Source: Candidatus Adiutrix sp.
GTDB taxonomy: Bacteria > Desulfobacterota > Desulfarculia > Adiutricales > Adiutricaceae
Direction of reading: 5' to 3'
DNA length: 8,513 nucleotides
Assembly: GCA_031273445.1 (NCBI GenBank)
Contig: JAISRV010000397.1
Span: 1 to 8,513 of the forward strand
Position numbers and translations under genes: made by a program. The notes below the pieces were generated by a model. The model was not told the origin of the DNA and searched no databases. It worked only from the letters and a program-made list of their open reading frames with translations. Shown piece by piece: positions 1-5,425 of the stretch; the stretch's first letter is position 1; each line of letters begins with the position of its first letter.

Positions 1-206
1 TAAGACTTCGGCAAAGGCGTCCCACTTATCACTGTAAAAGAGACAGGCTTTCAGGTGCTTGACTTTGGCGTATAACCGCTTGAAGGTTGTAGCGCTACGA
101 CTGCCGAGCACCCAGGCCATAGTTCGCCCTGTAGCACGATCCGCCGCTTTGATGATCCAGCATTTGTTTTTTTTGAACCTATAAAATGCCGCATTTCATC
201 AAACCT
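1..206 (-). pseudogene. IS1-family transposase remnant, frame-broken and cut by the left edge
   Basis: Read on the minus strand, this encodes the catalytic part of an IS1-type DDE transposase, which would cut and join DNA at insertion-sequence ends. Positions 200-174 encode DEMRHFIGS, containing the likely first catalytic Asp. After a run of eight A residues (minus strand, 174-167) the reading continues in another frame as KNKCWIIKAADRATG, then TMAWVLGSRSATTFKRLYAK, and SDKWDAFAEVL at the edge, whose Asp (codon 30-28) is the likely second catalytic residue. The third acidic residue would lie beyond position 1. A stop (209-207) lies immediately before the first segment, and no N-terminal zinc-finger region is seen. 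The fragment therefore looks truncated at its 5' side and needs a -1 shift at the A-run to be read through. This could be decay, a homopolymer sequencing error or, less likely, programmed frameshifting. Family assignment rests on recognised motifs only. Confidence 0.75.
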
Positions 207-216
207 TCATTTGATG
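197..216. repeat. Perfect 7-bp inverted repeat at the broken end of the IS remnant
   Basis: CATCAAA (197-203) and TTTGATG (210-216) are exact inverted copies around a six-base spacer. The repeat overlaps the point where transposase similarity stops. It may mark the truncation junction or be chance; no match to a known IS1-family terminal repeat was recognised. Confidence 0.35.
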
Positions 217-319
217 GATCATTCTACCCCTTTCCTCCATATTTATCTATCTTTATGTGAACACTCTCGCCCATAATACCCCTCATTTGGCGGTATCGAG
301 TTTTCATTGCCGATCTGCC

Positions 320-347
320 CGGCGCCGTAATGGCGGCGCCGATTTTT
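320..347 (+). terminator. Intrinsic terminator facing right, no gene in front of it
   Basis: CGGCGCCG (320-327) and CGGCGCCG (334-341) form a perfect 8-bp GC stem with loop TAATGG, followed by ATTTTT. On the minus strand the stem is followed by GGGCAGATC with no T-run, so only plus-strand termination is supported. No plus-strand coding region is recognisable in 207-319. The terminator may be left over from a gene displaced when the insertion sequence arrived, or it may end a small RNA. Confidence 0.6.
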
Positions 348-414
348 CAATATATCGGTATGCTGTTCAAAAAGTTGGATGCAAATGGACTAATTGAGAC
401 TACATTGGACGAAT

Positions 415-450
415 AAAAAGCCCAACTCCTTTATTTTATTGAGGAATTGG
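415..450 (-). terminator. Intrinsic terminator of the tRNA-Ala transcript
   Basis: In the minus-strand RNA, CCAATTCCT (450-442) pairs with AGGAGTTGG (430-422) over 9 bp across an 11-base AT-rich loop, and a CTTTTT run (420-415) follows. One pair (446/426) is G-U in the minus-strand RNA but would be a C-A mismatch in plus-strand RNA, which supports the minus orientation. The stem starts 28 bases after the tRNA 3' end, which suggests a single-gene tRNA transcript. Confidence 0.7.
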
Positions 451-478
451 ACTATATTGGACAACATGAAACTATAAT

Positions 479-554
479 TGGTGGAGATGAGGGGGATCGA
501 ACCCCTGGCCTCGGCATTGCGAACGCCGCGCTCTCCCAGCTGAGCTACATCCCC
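479..554 (-). tRNA. tRNA-Ala, anticodon CGC
   Basis: The minus strand folds into a complete 76-base tRNA with an encoded CCA end. The acceptor stem GGGGATG/CATCTCC contains the G3-U70 wobble pair, the main identity element for alanyl-tRNA synthetase. The D stem is GCTC/GAGC, the anticodon stem CGGCG/TGCCG with loop TTCGCAA, and the T arm AGGGG-TTCGATC-CCCCT. The anticodon CGC (plus positions 519-521) reads GCG codons exactly, an abundant alanine codon in the GC-rich genes to the right. The gene is divergent from the pur operon and has its own promoter (573-601) and terminator (415-450). No other tRNA accompanies it. Confidence 0.97.
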
Positions 555-572
555 ACGTCCGATTAACGAATA

Positions 573-601
573 TATTTAGCCTTTTTTAGCCTTTTTGTCA
601 A
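573..601 (-). promoter_or_regulatory. Sigma70-type promoter of the tRNA-Ala gene
   Basis: The minus strand shows a perfect -35 box TTGACA (601-596), a 17-base spacer and a -10 box TAAATA (578-573). Transcription would start near 566, about 12 bases before the tRNA 5' end. The spacer is built from two copies of a 10-bp unit (575-584 and 585-594 on the plus strand, TTTAGCCTTT). Confidence 0.75.
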
Positions 602-651
602 TGGCTATTTTGCGTTGACATGGCTATTTTGCGTTGACAGGCTATTTTGAC
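601..651 (+). repeat. 19-bp tandem repeat, two perfect copies plus a partial third
   Basis: ATGGCTATTTTGCGTTGAC occurs at 601-619 and again at 620-638. A shortened copy, AGGCTATTTTGAC, follows at 639-651. Each copy ends in TTGAC, so together with the next base they give three TTGACA hexamers facing right (615-620, 634-639, 647-652). The array abuts the -35 box of the divergent tRNA promoter. The near-helical spacing would suit a cooperative regulator, but slippage duplication explains it equally well. Confidence 0.85.
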
Positions 652-661
652 ATAATATTTT
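634..661 (+). promoter_or_regulatory. Candidate promoter for the pur operon (upstream)
   Basis: A perfect -35 box TTGACA (634-639) is followed after 16 bases by TATTTT (656-661), a 4/6 match to the -10 consensus. The start would fall near 668, giving a leader of about 195 bases before purE. Choice of -10 is uncertain because the area is generally AT-rich. Confidence 0.4.
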
Positions 662-729
662 TTGACGACATTCATGCTTGCCCGTCATGCGCGCGTTCCG
701 TAAGCGTCAGCGCGAATCGACATTTGCTA

Positions 730-758
730 TTGCATTCCGCGGCGCTCTGGCATAAACT
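730..758 (+). promoter_or_regulatory. Weak alternative promoter closer to purE
   Basis: TTGCAT (730-735) and TAAACT (753-758) are separated by 17 bases and match the -35 and -10 consensus at 3/6 and 4/6. A start near 765 would place almost the whole 20-bp duplication inside the transcript. This is a weak call resting on spacing and partial matches. Confidence 0.2.
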
Positions 759-762
759 TTGA

Positions 763-802
763 TCATAAAAGTCCGGTTGACCTCATAAAAGTCCGGTTGA
801 CC
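763..802 (+). repeat. Perfect 20-bp tandem duplication in the pur leader
   Basis: TCATAAAAGTCCGGTTGACC is present twice with no gap (763-782 and 783-802). A further partial match, GACCTCATAAA, recurs at 806-816, and CATAAA also occurs at 751-756. In the second copy GTC-CGG-TTGA-CCG-AA-GAC (791-808) can form a small bulged hairpin. The role is unknown; operator array, RNA element and recent slippage are all possible. Confidence 0.9.
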
Positions 803-824
803 GAAGACCTCATAAACAGACCGT

Positions 825-850
825 ATCCGCCTTCAGCGGGTTTCTTTTTT
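825..850 (+). terminator. Terminator-like hairpin before purE, possible attenuator
   Basis: ATCCGC (825-830) pairs with GCGGGT (836-841) across the loop CTTCA, with one G-U pair, and is followed by TTTCTTTTTT (841-850). The stem is short, but the T-run is strong. The purE Shine-Dalgarno sequence GGAG begins only two bases later at 852. Because no gene precedes it on this strand, it would either prematurely end the pur transcript or close a small leader RNA. Confidence 0.5.
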
Positions 851-862
851 CGGAGATTTCAA

Positions 863-1378
863 ATGGCCAGAGTCGGCATTATCATCGGCAGCGATTCGGA
901 TTGGCCGGTCATGGAACCGGGCTATAAGCAACTGCGGGAATTCGGCCTGGAAGTCGAAGTGCTGGCGGCCTCAGCCCACCGCACCCCGGAGAGAGTGCGG
1001 GAATTCGCCGCCGGCGCGCGCCGGCGCGGCCTGGAAGTCATCATCGCCGGGGCCGGCGCGGCCGCCCATCTGCCGGGCGTCGTGGCCTCCTTCACCACCC
1101 TGCCGGTCATCGGGGTGCCGATAGCCGGCGGCGCCCTGAAAGGCCTCGACGCGCTTTTCAGCATCGTCCAGATGCCCCCGGGCGTTCCCGTGGCCGCCAT
1201 GGCCGTCGACGGCGGCAAAAACGCCGCCCTTTTCGCCCTCTCCATCCTGGCCCTGGGCGACCAGGCCATAGCCGACCGGCTGGAAGAATTCCGGACCGCC
1301 CAGGCCGACGCCGTCAGGGCCAAAGATGAAGTTCTGCAGGCCAGAATAAACGGGCTGGCGCCCTCTGGCTCCAAATAG
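863..1378 (+). CDS. purE: N5-carboxyaminoimidazole ribonucleotide mutase, PurE class I type
   Basis: Cytoplasmic enzyme that yields CAIR, the substrate of PurC. Class I enzymes rearrange N5-CAIR made by PurK. The 171-residue length fits the family. Visible motifs are GSDSDWPVM (9-17), the SAHRTPERV loop (38-46), the active-site stretch AGAGAAAHLPGVVAS (62-76) with His69, PVIGVP (81-86) and GLDALFSIVQMPPGVPV (94-110). Two common residues differ: the usual GAGGAAHLPGM reads GAGAAAHLPGV. The VDGGKNAA segment is shorter than the E. coli equivalent and recalls Thermotoga-type PurE. ATG 863 is chosen because GGAG (852-855) lies seven bases upstream and the protein then starts MARVGIIIGSDSD. The in-frame TTG at 797 would make translation cross the hairpin and T-run. 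No purK is present in the window, so carboxylation may rely on a distant PurK or on high CO2. Confidence 0.95.
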   Translation: MARVGIIIGSDSDWPVMEPGYKQLREFGLEVEVLAASAHRTPERVREFAAGARRRGLEVIIAGAGAAAHLPGVVASFTTLPVIGVPIAGGALKGLDALFSIVQMPPGVPVAAMAVDGGKNAALFALSILALGDQAIADRLEEFRTAQADAVRAKDEVLQARINGLAPSGSK

Positions 1379-1401
1379 GCCGGGCCTGGCCCCAACCAGC
1401 G

Positions 1402-1426
1402 GAACCTCTCTGAAAAGAGAGGCTTC
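1402..1426 (+). other. GAAA-capped RNA hairpin between purE and purC
   Basis: CCTCTCT (1405-1411), GAAA (1412-1415) and AGAGAGG (1416-1422) form a perfect 7-bp stem with a GNRA-type tetraloop. GAA (1402-1404) and TTC (1424-1426) extend it by three pairs around a bulged C1423. No T-run follows, so it is not a terminator. It ends four bases before the purC Shine-Dalgarno sequence AAGGA (1431-1435). It could protect one side of a processed transcript or affect purC initiation. Confidence 0.6.
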
Positions 1427-1443
1427 AGATAAGGAACCTTAAA

Positions 1444-2166
1444 ATGAAAAAAGGCCGAATGCTCTATGAAGGCAAAGCCAAGCAGGTCTTCGCCGTCGAT
1501 GATCCCGGGCAGGCGCTGGTTTATTATAAAGACGACGCCACCGCTTTCAACGGCGAAAAAAAAGGCGTCATCAACTCCAAAGGCCTCCTGAACAACGCCA
1601 TCTCGTCGCTGTTTTTCGAGCTTCTGGAGAAAAACGGCCTGGAGACCCACTTTCTGAAAAAAATCGACGACCGCTCCATGCTGGTGAAAAAACTGGAAAT
1701 AATTCCCATTGAGGTGGTCGTGCGCAATATCGCCGCCGGCAGCCTGGCCCAGCGCCTGGGCTGGGAGGAAGGGCGCGATCTGGGCCGCCCGGTGGTGGAA
1801 TTTTATTATAAAGACGACGCGCTGGGCGACCCCCTAATCAACCGTGATCATGTGGCCGTTCTGGGCCTGGCCGCCCCGGCGGAACTGGACGCGCTGGAGG
1901 AGCTGGGCCTGAAAGTCAATAAAATTCTGCGTGAATACCTGGCGGCCCGCAACACCCTTTTGGTCGACTTCAAGCTGGAATTCGGCCGGTCCGGAACGTC
2001 AGGCGCGGCCGGCGGAAAAATTCTGCTGGGCGACGAGATTTCGCCGGACACCTGCCGTTTCTGGGACGCGGTCAGCCGCGAAAAACTCGACAAAGACCGC
2101 TTCCGCCGCGATCTGGGCCGCGTCGAGGAGGCTTATCAGGAAATGTTCAACCGCATCAGCGGCTGA
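1444..2166 (+). CDS. purC: Phosphoribosylaminoimidazole-succinocarboxamide synthase (SAICAR synthetase)
   Basis: Cytoplasmic ATP-dependent ligase joining CAIR and aspartate to give SAICAR, the step directly after PurE. The 240 residues match the usual bacterial monofunctional size. Visible family motifs are LYEGKAKQVF (7-16) in the ATP-binding lobe, YYKDDATAFNGEKKG (27-41), VVVRNIAAGSLAQR (91-104), the substrate-binding loop YYKDDALGDPLIN (121-133), LLVDFKLEFG (172-181) and the strongly conserved GDEISPDTCRFWD (196-208). The start is supported by AAGGA (1431-1435) eight bases upstream. It follows purE after 65 bases that contain a stable hairpin, so it may be expressed at a different level. 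The gene that would take SAICAR onward, purB, is not present here. Confidence 0.97.
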   Translation: MKKGRMLYEGKAKQVFAVDDPGQALVYYKDDATAFNGEKKGVINSKGLLNNAISSLFFELLEKNGLETHFLKKIDDRSMLVKKLEIIPIEVVVRNIAAGSLAQRLGWEEGRDLGRPVVEFYYKDDALGDPLINRDHVAVLGLAAPAELDALEELGLKVNKILREYLAARNTLLVDFKLEFGRSGTSGAAGGKILLGDEISPDTCRFWDAVSREKLDKDRFRRDLGRVEEAYQEMFNRISG

Positions 2167-2190
2167 CTGACTCAGGCGAAGGCGAATATA

Positions 2191-2448
2191 ATGAAAAAAT
2201 TTACGGTGAAAGTCACGGTCATGCTGAAAAAAAGCGTGCTTGACCCCCAGGGCGCGGCGGTGGAACGGGCGCTGAAGGCCCACGGCCATCATGAGCCGGT
2301 CTCCGTGCGCATAGGCAAGGTGATCGAATTGACCCTGAACGGCGAAAACGCGGCCGCGGCGGAAAAAAAGGCGGCCGAATGGGCCGATTCCTTCCTGGCC
2401 AACCCCGTCATGGAGACCTTCGCCCTCAGCGTGGAGGAAAGCGAATGA
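2191..2448 (+). CDS. purS: Phosphoribosylformylglycinamidine synthase subunit PurS
   Basis: Small structural subunit of the three-part FGAM synthetase. In Bacillus and Thermotoga a PurS dimer bridges the glutaminase PurQ and the ATP-using PurL. The 85-residue length is typical. The sequence shows the PurS pattern: an N-terminal beta strand KKFTVKVTVMLKKSVLDPQG, an alpha helix around AAVERALKAHG, a conserved VRIGKVIELTL strand (39-49) and a C-terminal helix ending in a NPVMETF segment (71-77). AAGG (2179-2182) lies eight bases before the ATG. Its stop overlaps the purQ start (ATGA, 2445-2448), which suggests coupled translation of subunits that assemble together. Confidence 0.95.
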   Translation: MKKFTVKVTVMLKKSVLDPQGAAVERALKAHGHHEPVSVRIGKVIELTLNGENAAAAEKKAAEWADSFLANPVMETFALSVEESE

Positions 2449-3155
2449 AGACCGCGGTCATCGTCTTTCCCGGCTCCAACTGCGACCGCGACTGCGGGCG
2501 CGGCTGGGCGGCCGTGACCGGGCGCGAGGCCGAATTCGTCTGGCATAAGGAATCGTCCATTGACGACTATGACGTGGTGATTCTGCCGGGCGGCTTTTCC
2601 TTCGGCGACTACCTGCGCTGCGGCGCCATCGCCCGCTTTTCCCCGGTCATGGCCGAGGTCGTCCGGCTGGCCGGGCGCGGCAGCCTGATCATAGGCATCT
2701 GCAACGGCTTTCAGATTCTGACGGAAGCCCGCCTTCTGCCCGGGGCCCTTCTGCGCAACAAAGGCCTGACCTATATCTGCCGGGACATCCATCTGAAGGT
2801 GGAAAACAACCAGACCGCCTTCACTTCCGCCTACGCCGCCGGCCAGGTCATCCGTATGCCCATCGGCCACGGGGAAGGGGGCTTTACCATCAGCCCCCGG
2901 GGCCTGGAAGAGCTGCGCGGGCAAAACCGCATCGTCTTTCGCTATTGCCGCGCGGACGGCGCGACGGACGAAGCCGCCGCCCCCAACGGCTCGTTGGACA
3001 ATATCGCGGGCATCGTTAGCGACCGCGGCAATGTTCTGGGTATGATGCCCCACCCCGAGCGGCTGGCCGAGCCGATTCTGGGCGGCGACGACGGCAAGGG
3101 CGTCTTCGAGTCCATCTTCAGGGCGGCGGCCGAAAAGCTGGGAGGCGGAAAGTGA
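2445..3155 (+). CDS. purQ: Phosphoribosylformylglycinamidine synthase subunit PurQ (glutaminase)
   Basis: Class I (triad) glutamine amidotransferase that releases ammonia from glutamine for the PurL reaction. The 236 residues are close to the Bacillus protein. The N-terminus [14 protein letters not shown] (4-17) is characteristic. [17 protein letters not shown] (48-64) forms the oxyanion region, and the nucleophile is Cys86 in GICNGFQIL (84-92). The other triad residues are His203 and Glu205 in MMPHPERL (200-207). GHGEGGF (141-147) is also conserved. The start at 2445 is preferred over an in-frame upstream ATG at 2379, which lies inside purS: GGAGG (2433-2437) is seven bases upstream and the conserved N-terminus begins here. 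The stop overlaps the purL GTG start. Confidence 0.96.
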   Translation: MKTAVIVFPGSNCDRDCGRGWAAVTGREAEFVWHKESSIDDYDVVILPGGFSFGDYLRCGAIARFSPVMAEVVRLAGRGSLIIGICNGFQILTEARLLPGALLRNKGLTYICRDIHLKVENNQTAFTSAYAAGQVIRMPIGHGEGGFTISPRGLEELRGQNRIVFRYCRADGATDEAAAPNGSLDNIAGIVSDRGNVLGMMPHPERLAEPILGGDDGKGVFESIFRAAAEKLGGGK

Positions 3156-5359
3156 CTGAGCGCGTCGACGTCTGGCGTGAACACGGCCTGACGGAAAATG
3201 AATATGACCTCATCGTCGGGCTTATGAAGCGTGAGCCGAATTACGATGAACTGGCGCTTTTCGGCGTCATGTGGTCCGAACACTGCAGCTATAAGAACTC
3301 GCGCGCGCAATTGAGGAAATTCCCCGTCAAGGGGCCGCAGGTGATTCAGGGCCCCGGGGAAAACGCGGGCGTCGTCTCCCTGGGCGACGGCCTGGGCGCG
3401 GCCTTCAAAATGGAAAGCCACAACCACCCTTCGGCCATTGAGCCGTTTCAGGGCGCGGCCACCGGCGTCGGCGGCATCATCCGCGACATCTTCGCCATGG
3501 GCGCCCGCCCGGTGGCCTCGCTCAACAGCCTGCGCTTCGGCCGCCTTGATTCCGGCCGCGTCAGGCATCTTTTAAGAGGCGTGACCGCGGGCATCGCCCA
3601 TTACGGCAACTGCATGGGCATACCCACCGTGGGCGGCGAGGTCTATTTTCATCCCTCCTACCAGGGCAACCCCCTGGTCAACGCCATGTGCGTGGGGCTG
3701 GTGGACGAAAACAAAATCTTCAAGGGCGCGGCCGCCGGCGTCGGCAACATCGTCATGGTGGTCGGAGCCCGCACCGGACGCGACGGCATCAAAGGGGCCA
3801 GCTTCGCCTCGGAAGAATTGAACGACGACGACCCGGACAAACGCCCCAACGTCCAGGTGGGCGACCCTTTCATGGAAAAGCTGCTGCTGGAAGCCACGCT
3901 GGAGATTCTGGAAGGCGGTCTGGCGGTCGGCCTGCAGGACCTGGGCGCGGCCGGCCTGACCTCTTCCGCCTCGGAAATGGCCGGGCGGGCTGGGAACGGC
4001 CTTTATATCGACATCGACAAGGTTCCGCTGAGGGAAGAAGGCCTCCTGCCGTGGGAGATCATGCTTTCGGAATCGCAGGAGCGCATGCTCCTGGTGGCCG
4101 AGCCGGCCAAAGTCGGGGCCATAACCGCGATCTTCGAGAAATGGGACCTGACCGCCGCCGCCATCGGCGAAGTCACCGGCGACGGCCATTTCACCGTGCG
4201 GCGCGGCTCAAAGGTGCTGGCTTCGGTTCCGGCCGGCCTTCTGACCGACAAGGCCCCCGTGAACATTCGGCCGCTGGCGGAGCCGGCCTATTTCCGCGAA
4301 AAGAAAAAAGCCGACCTCAGCCCGGCGGTGAACTACGGCGACTGGACGGGGCTGCTGAAAAAGCTGCTGGGCTCCCCCAACCTCTGTTCCCGCCGCTGGG
4401 TTTATGAACAATACGACCACATGGTGGGCCTGAACACGGTCATCCGCCCCGGCGGCGACGCGGCGGTCCTGAGGCTGCCGGACAGCGGCAAAGGCCTGGC
4501 CCTGGCCTGCGACTGCAACAGCCGCTATGTCTTTCTCGACCCCTGGCGCGGCGGGGCCATCGCCGTGGCCGAAGCCGCCCGCAACGTGGCCTGCGTCGGG
4601 GCCCGGCCGCTGGCGCTCACCAACTGCCTCAATTTCGGCAACCCTGAAAACCCGGAGATATATTGGCAGTTCGTTCAGGCCACCGACGGTCTGGCCGCCG
4701 CCGCCCTGCGTCTGGGCGCCCCGGTGACCGGCGGCAACGTCAGTTTCTATAACGAATACAACGGCCAGGCTGTTTACCCGACCCCGACCATCGGCATGGT
4801 CGGGCTGTTGGAAAATATCGAAGACCGCCTGACTTCCGGGTTCAAAAAAACAGACGACCTGGTCATGCTCGTCGGCGAAAGCGGCGAGGACCTCGGCGCC
4901 TCCGAGGTTCACTTCCTTCTGACCGGCCGCGACGAAGGGCCCGTGCCCTATCTTGACCTGGACCGCGCCGCCCGTCTCAACGACTTTCTGACGGAGGCGG
5001 CCCGGGCCCGTCTTCTGAATTCGGCCCATGACTGCGCCGAAGGCGGCTTGGCCGTGACCCTGTGCGAATCGGCTTTCGCCGGCGGCCTCGGCGCGGCCCT
5101 CAAGTGGGCCGGCGACATTTCCGCCGCCGCCGCCTTTTTCGGCGAGAGTCAGTCGCGCGTCGTCGTTTCCTTCAGCCCTGACCGCGCGGCGCGGGTGGAA
5201 GAGCTGGCCAAAAAGCACGATCTGCCCTTCACCGCGCTCGGCCGGGTCGGCGGCCGGAAAATATCCTTGAATTATAACGGCGAAATGATCGAAGCCGGGC
5301 TGGACGAATTGTTCGGCCCCTGGGAAAACAACCTGGCCGAGGCGGTTCAACTGCCCTGA
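3152..5359 (+). CDS. purL: Phosphoribosylformylglycinamidine synthase subunit PurL (short form)
   Basis: Catalytic subunit of FGAM synthetase, converting FGAR to FGAM with ATP and ammonia channelled from PurQ. At 735 residues it is the short form that needs PurS and PurQ, not the roughly 1300-residue fused enzyme of E. coli. Motifs run in order: [15 protein letters not shown] (37-51) with the active-site His, the nucleotide/Mg site [12 protein letters not shown] (87-98), [13 protein letters not shown] (101-113), [17 protein letters not shown] (261-277), [10 protein letters not shown] (304-313), [15 protein letters not shown] (491-505), [12 protein letters not shown] (524-535) and a late [11 protein letters not shown] segment. 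These cover both PurM-like halves, so the gene looks intact. It starts with GTG within GTGA (3152-3155), overlapping the purQ stop, with GGAGG (3141-3145) six bases upstream. Confidence 0.97.
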   Translation: MTERVDVWREHGLTENEYDLIVGLMKREPNYDELALFGVMWSEHCSYKNSRAQLRKFPVKGPQVIQGPGENAGVVSLGDGLGAAFKMESHNHPSAIEPFQGAATGVGGIIRDIFAMGARPVASLNSLRFGRLDSGRVRHLLRGVTAGIAHYGNCMGIPTVGGEVYFHPSYQGNPLVNAMCVGLVDENKIFKGAAAGVGNIVMVVGARTGRDGIKGASFASEELNDDDPDKRPNVQVGDPFMEKLLLEATLEILEGGLAVGLQDLGAAGLTSSASEMAGRAGNGLYIDIDKVPLREEGLLPWEIMLSESQERMLLVAEPAKVGAITAIFEKWDLTAAAIGEVTGDGHFTVRRGSKVLASVPAGLLTDKAPVNIRPLAEPAYFREKKKADLSPAVNYGDWTGLLKKLLGSPNLCSRRWVYEQYDHMVGLNTVIRPGGDAAVLRLPDSGKGLALACDCNSRYVFLDPWRGGAIAVAEAARNVACVGARPLALTNCLNFGNPENPEIYWQFVQATDGLAAAALRLGAPVTGGNVSFYNEYNGQAVYPTPTIGMVGLLENIEDRLTSGFKKTDDLVMLVGESGEDLGASEVHFLLTGRDEGPVPYLDLDRAARLNDFLTEAARARLLNSAHDCAEGGLAVTLCESAFAGGLGAALKWAGDISAAAAFFGESQSRVVVSFSPDRAARVEELAKKHDLPFTALGRVGGRKISLNYNGEMIEAGLDELFGPWENNLAEAVQLP

Positions 5360-5425
5360 CCGGAGGCGCCGGCCCCGGCTCTGAAGCAGCCCCGGAAACG
5401 GCCCTGAAAGACGACCTGGCTTATT

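Larger units (their letters stand above)
555..862. other. Divergent regulatory region between tRNA-Ala and purE
   Basis: These 308 bases hold no convincing gene. From left to right they contain the tRNA promoter, a 19-bp tandem repeat array rich in TTGACA boxes (601-651), candidate rightward promoters, a GC-rich patch (683-714) without a clear strong fold, a 20-bp tandem duplication (763-802) and a terminator-like hairpin before the purE ribosome binding site. Base composition is more AT-rich than in the operon, especially at 555-670. No purine, PRPP, ZTP or THF riboswitch core was recognised by eye, nor a Bacillus PurBox or E. coli PurR operator. Confidence 0.7.

Noticed and set aside
167..174. 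Programmed -1 frameshifting in the IS1-type transposase
   Set aside because: The A8 run would permit it, but the shift falls after the first catalytic Asp rather than at the usual InsA/InsB junction, and the 5' part is already missing. Decay or a sequencing error is simpler.
601..802. CRISPR array
   Set aside because: The units are directly adjacent with no unique spacers, only two full copies each, and the two repeat families differ.
797..862. N-terminal extension of PurE from TTG 797
   Set aside because: It would translate through the 20-bp repeat, the hairpin and the T-run. The good ribosome site and the conserved N-terminus both point to ATG 863.
662..862. Known purine, PRPP (ykkC-type), ZTP or THF riboswitch
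   Set aside because: None of their conserved core sequences could be recognised by eye; only a covariance-model search could exclude them fully.
922..1650. Minus-strand open frame of 242 codons over purE and purC
   Set aside because: It is the complement of two confident genes, and the predicted protein shows no family features.
1520..1820. 19-bp direct repeat inside purC (1520-1538 and 1802-1820)
   Set aside because: It encodes YYKDDA in two different conserved family motifs using the same codons, so it is explained by protein conservation.
5362..5378. GC-rich hairpin between purL and purF as a terminator
   Set aside because: The stem is short and bulged and no T-run follows.
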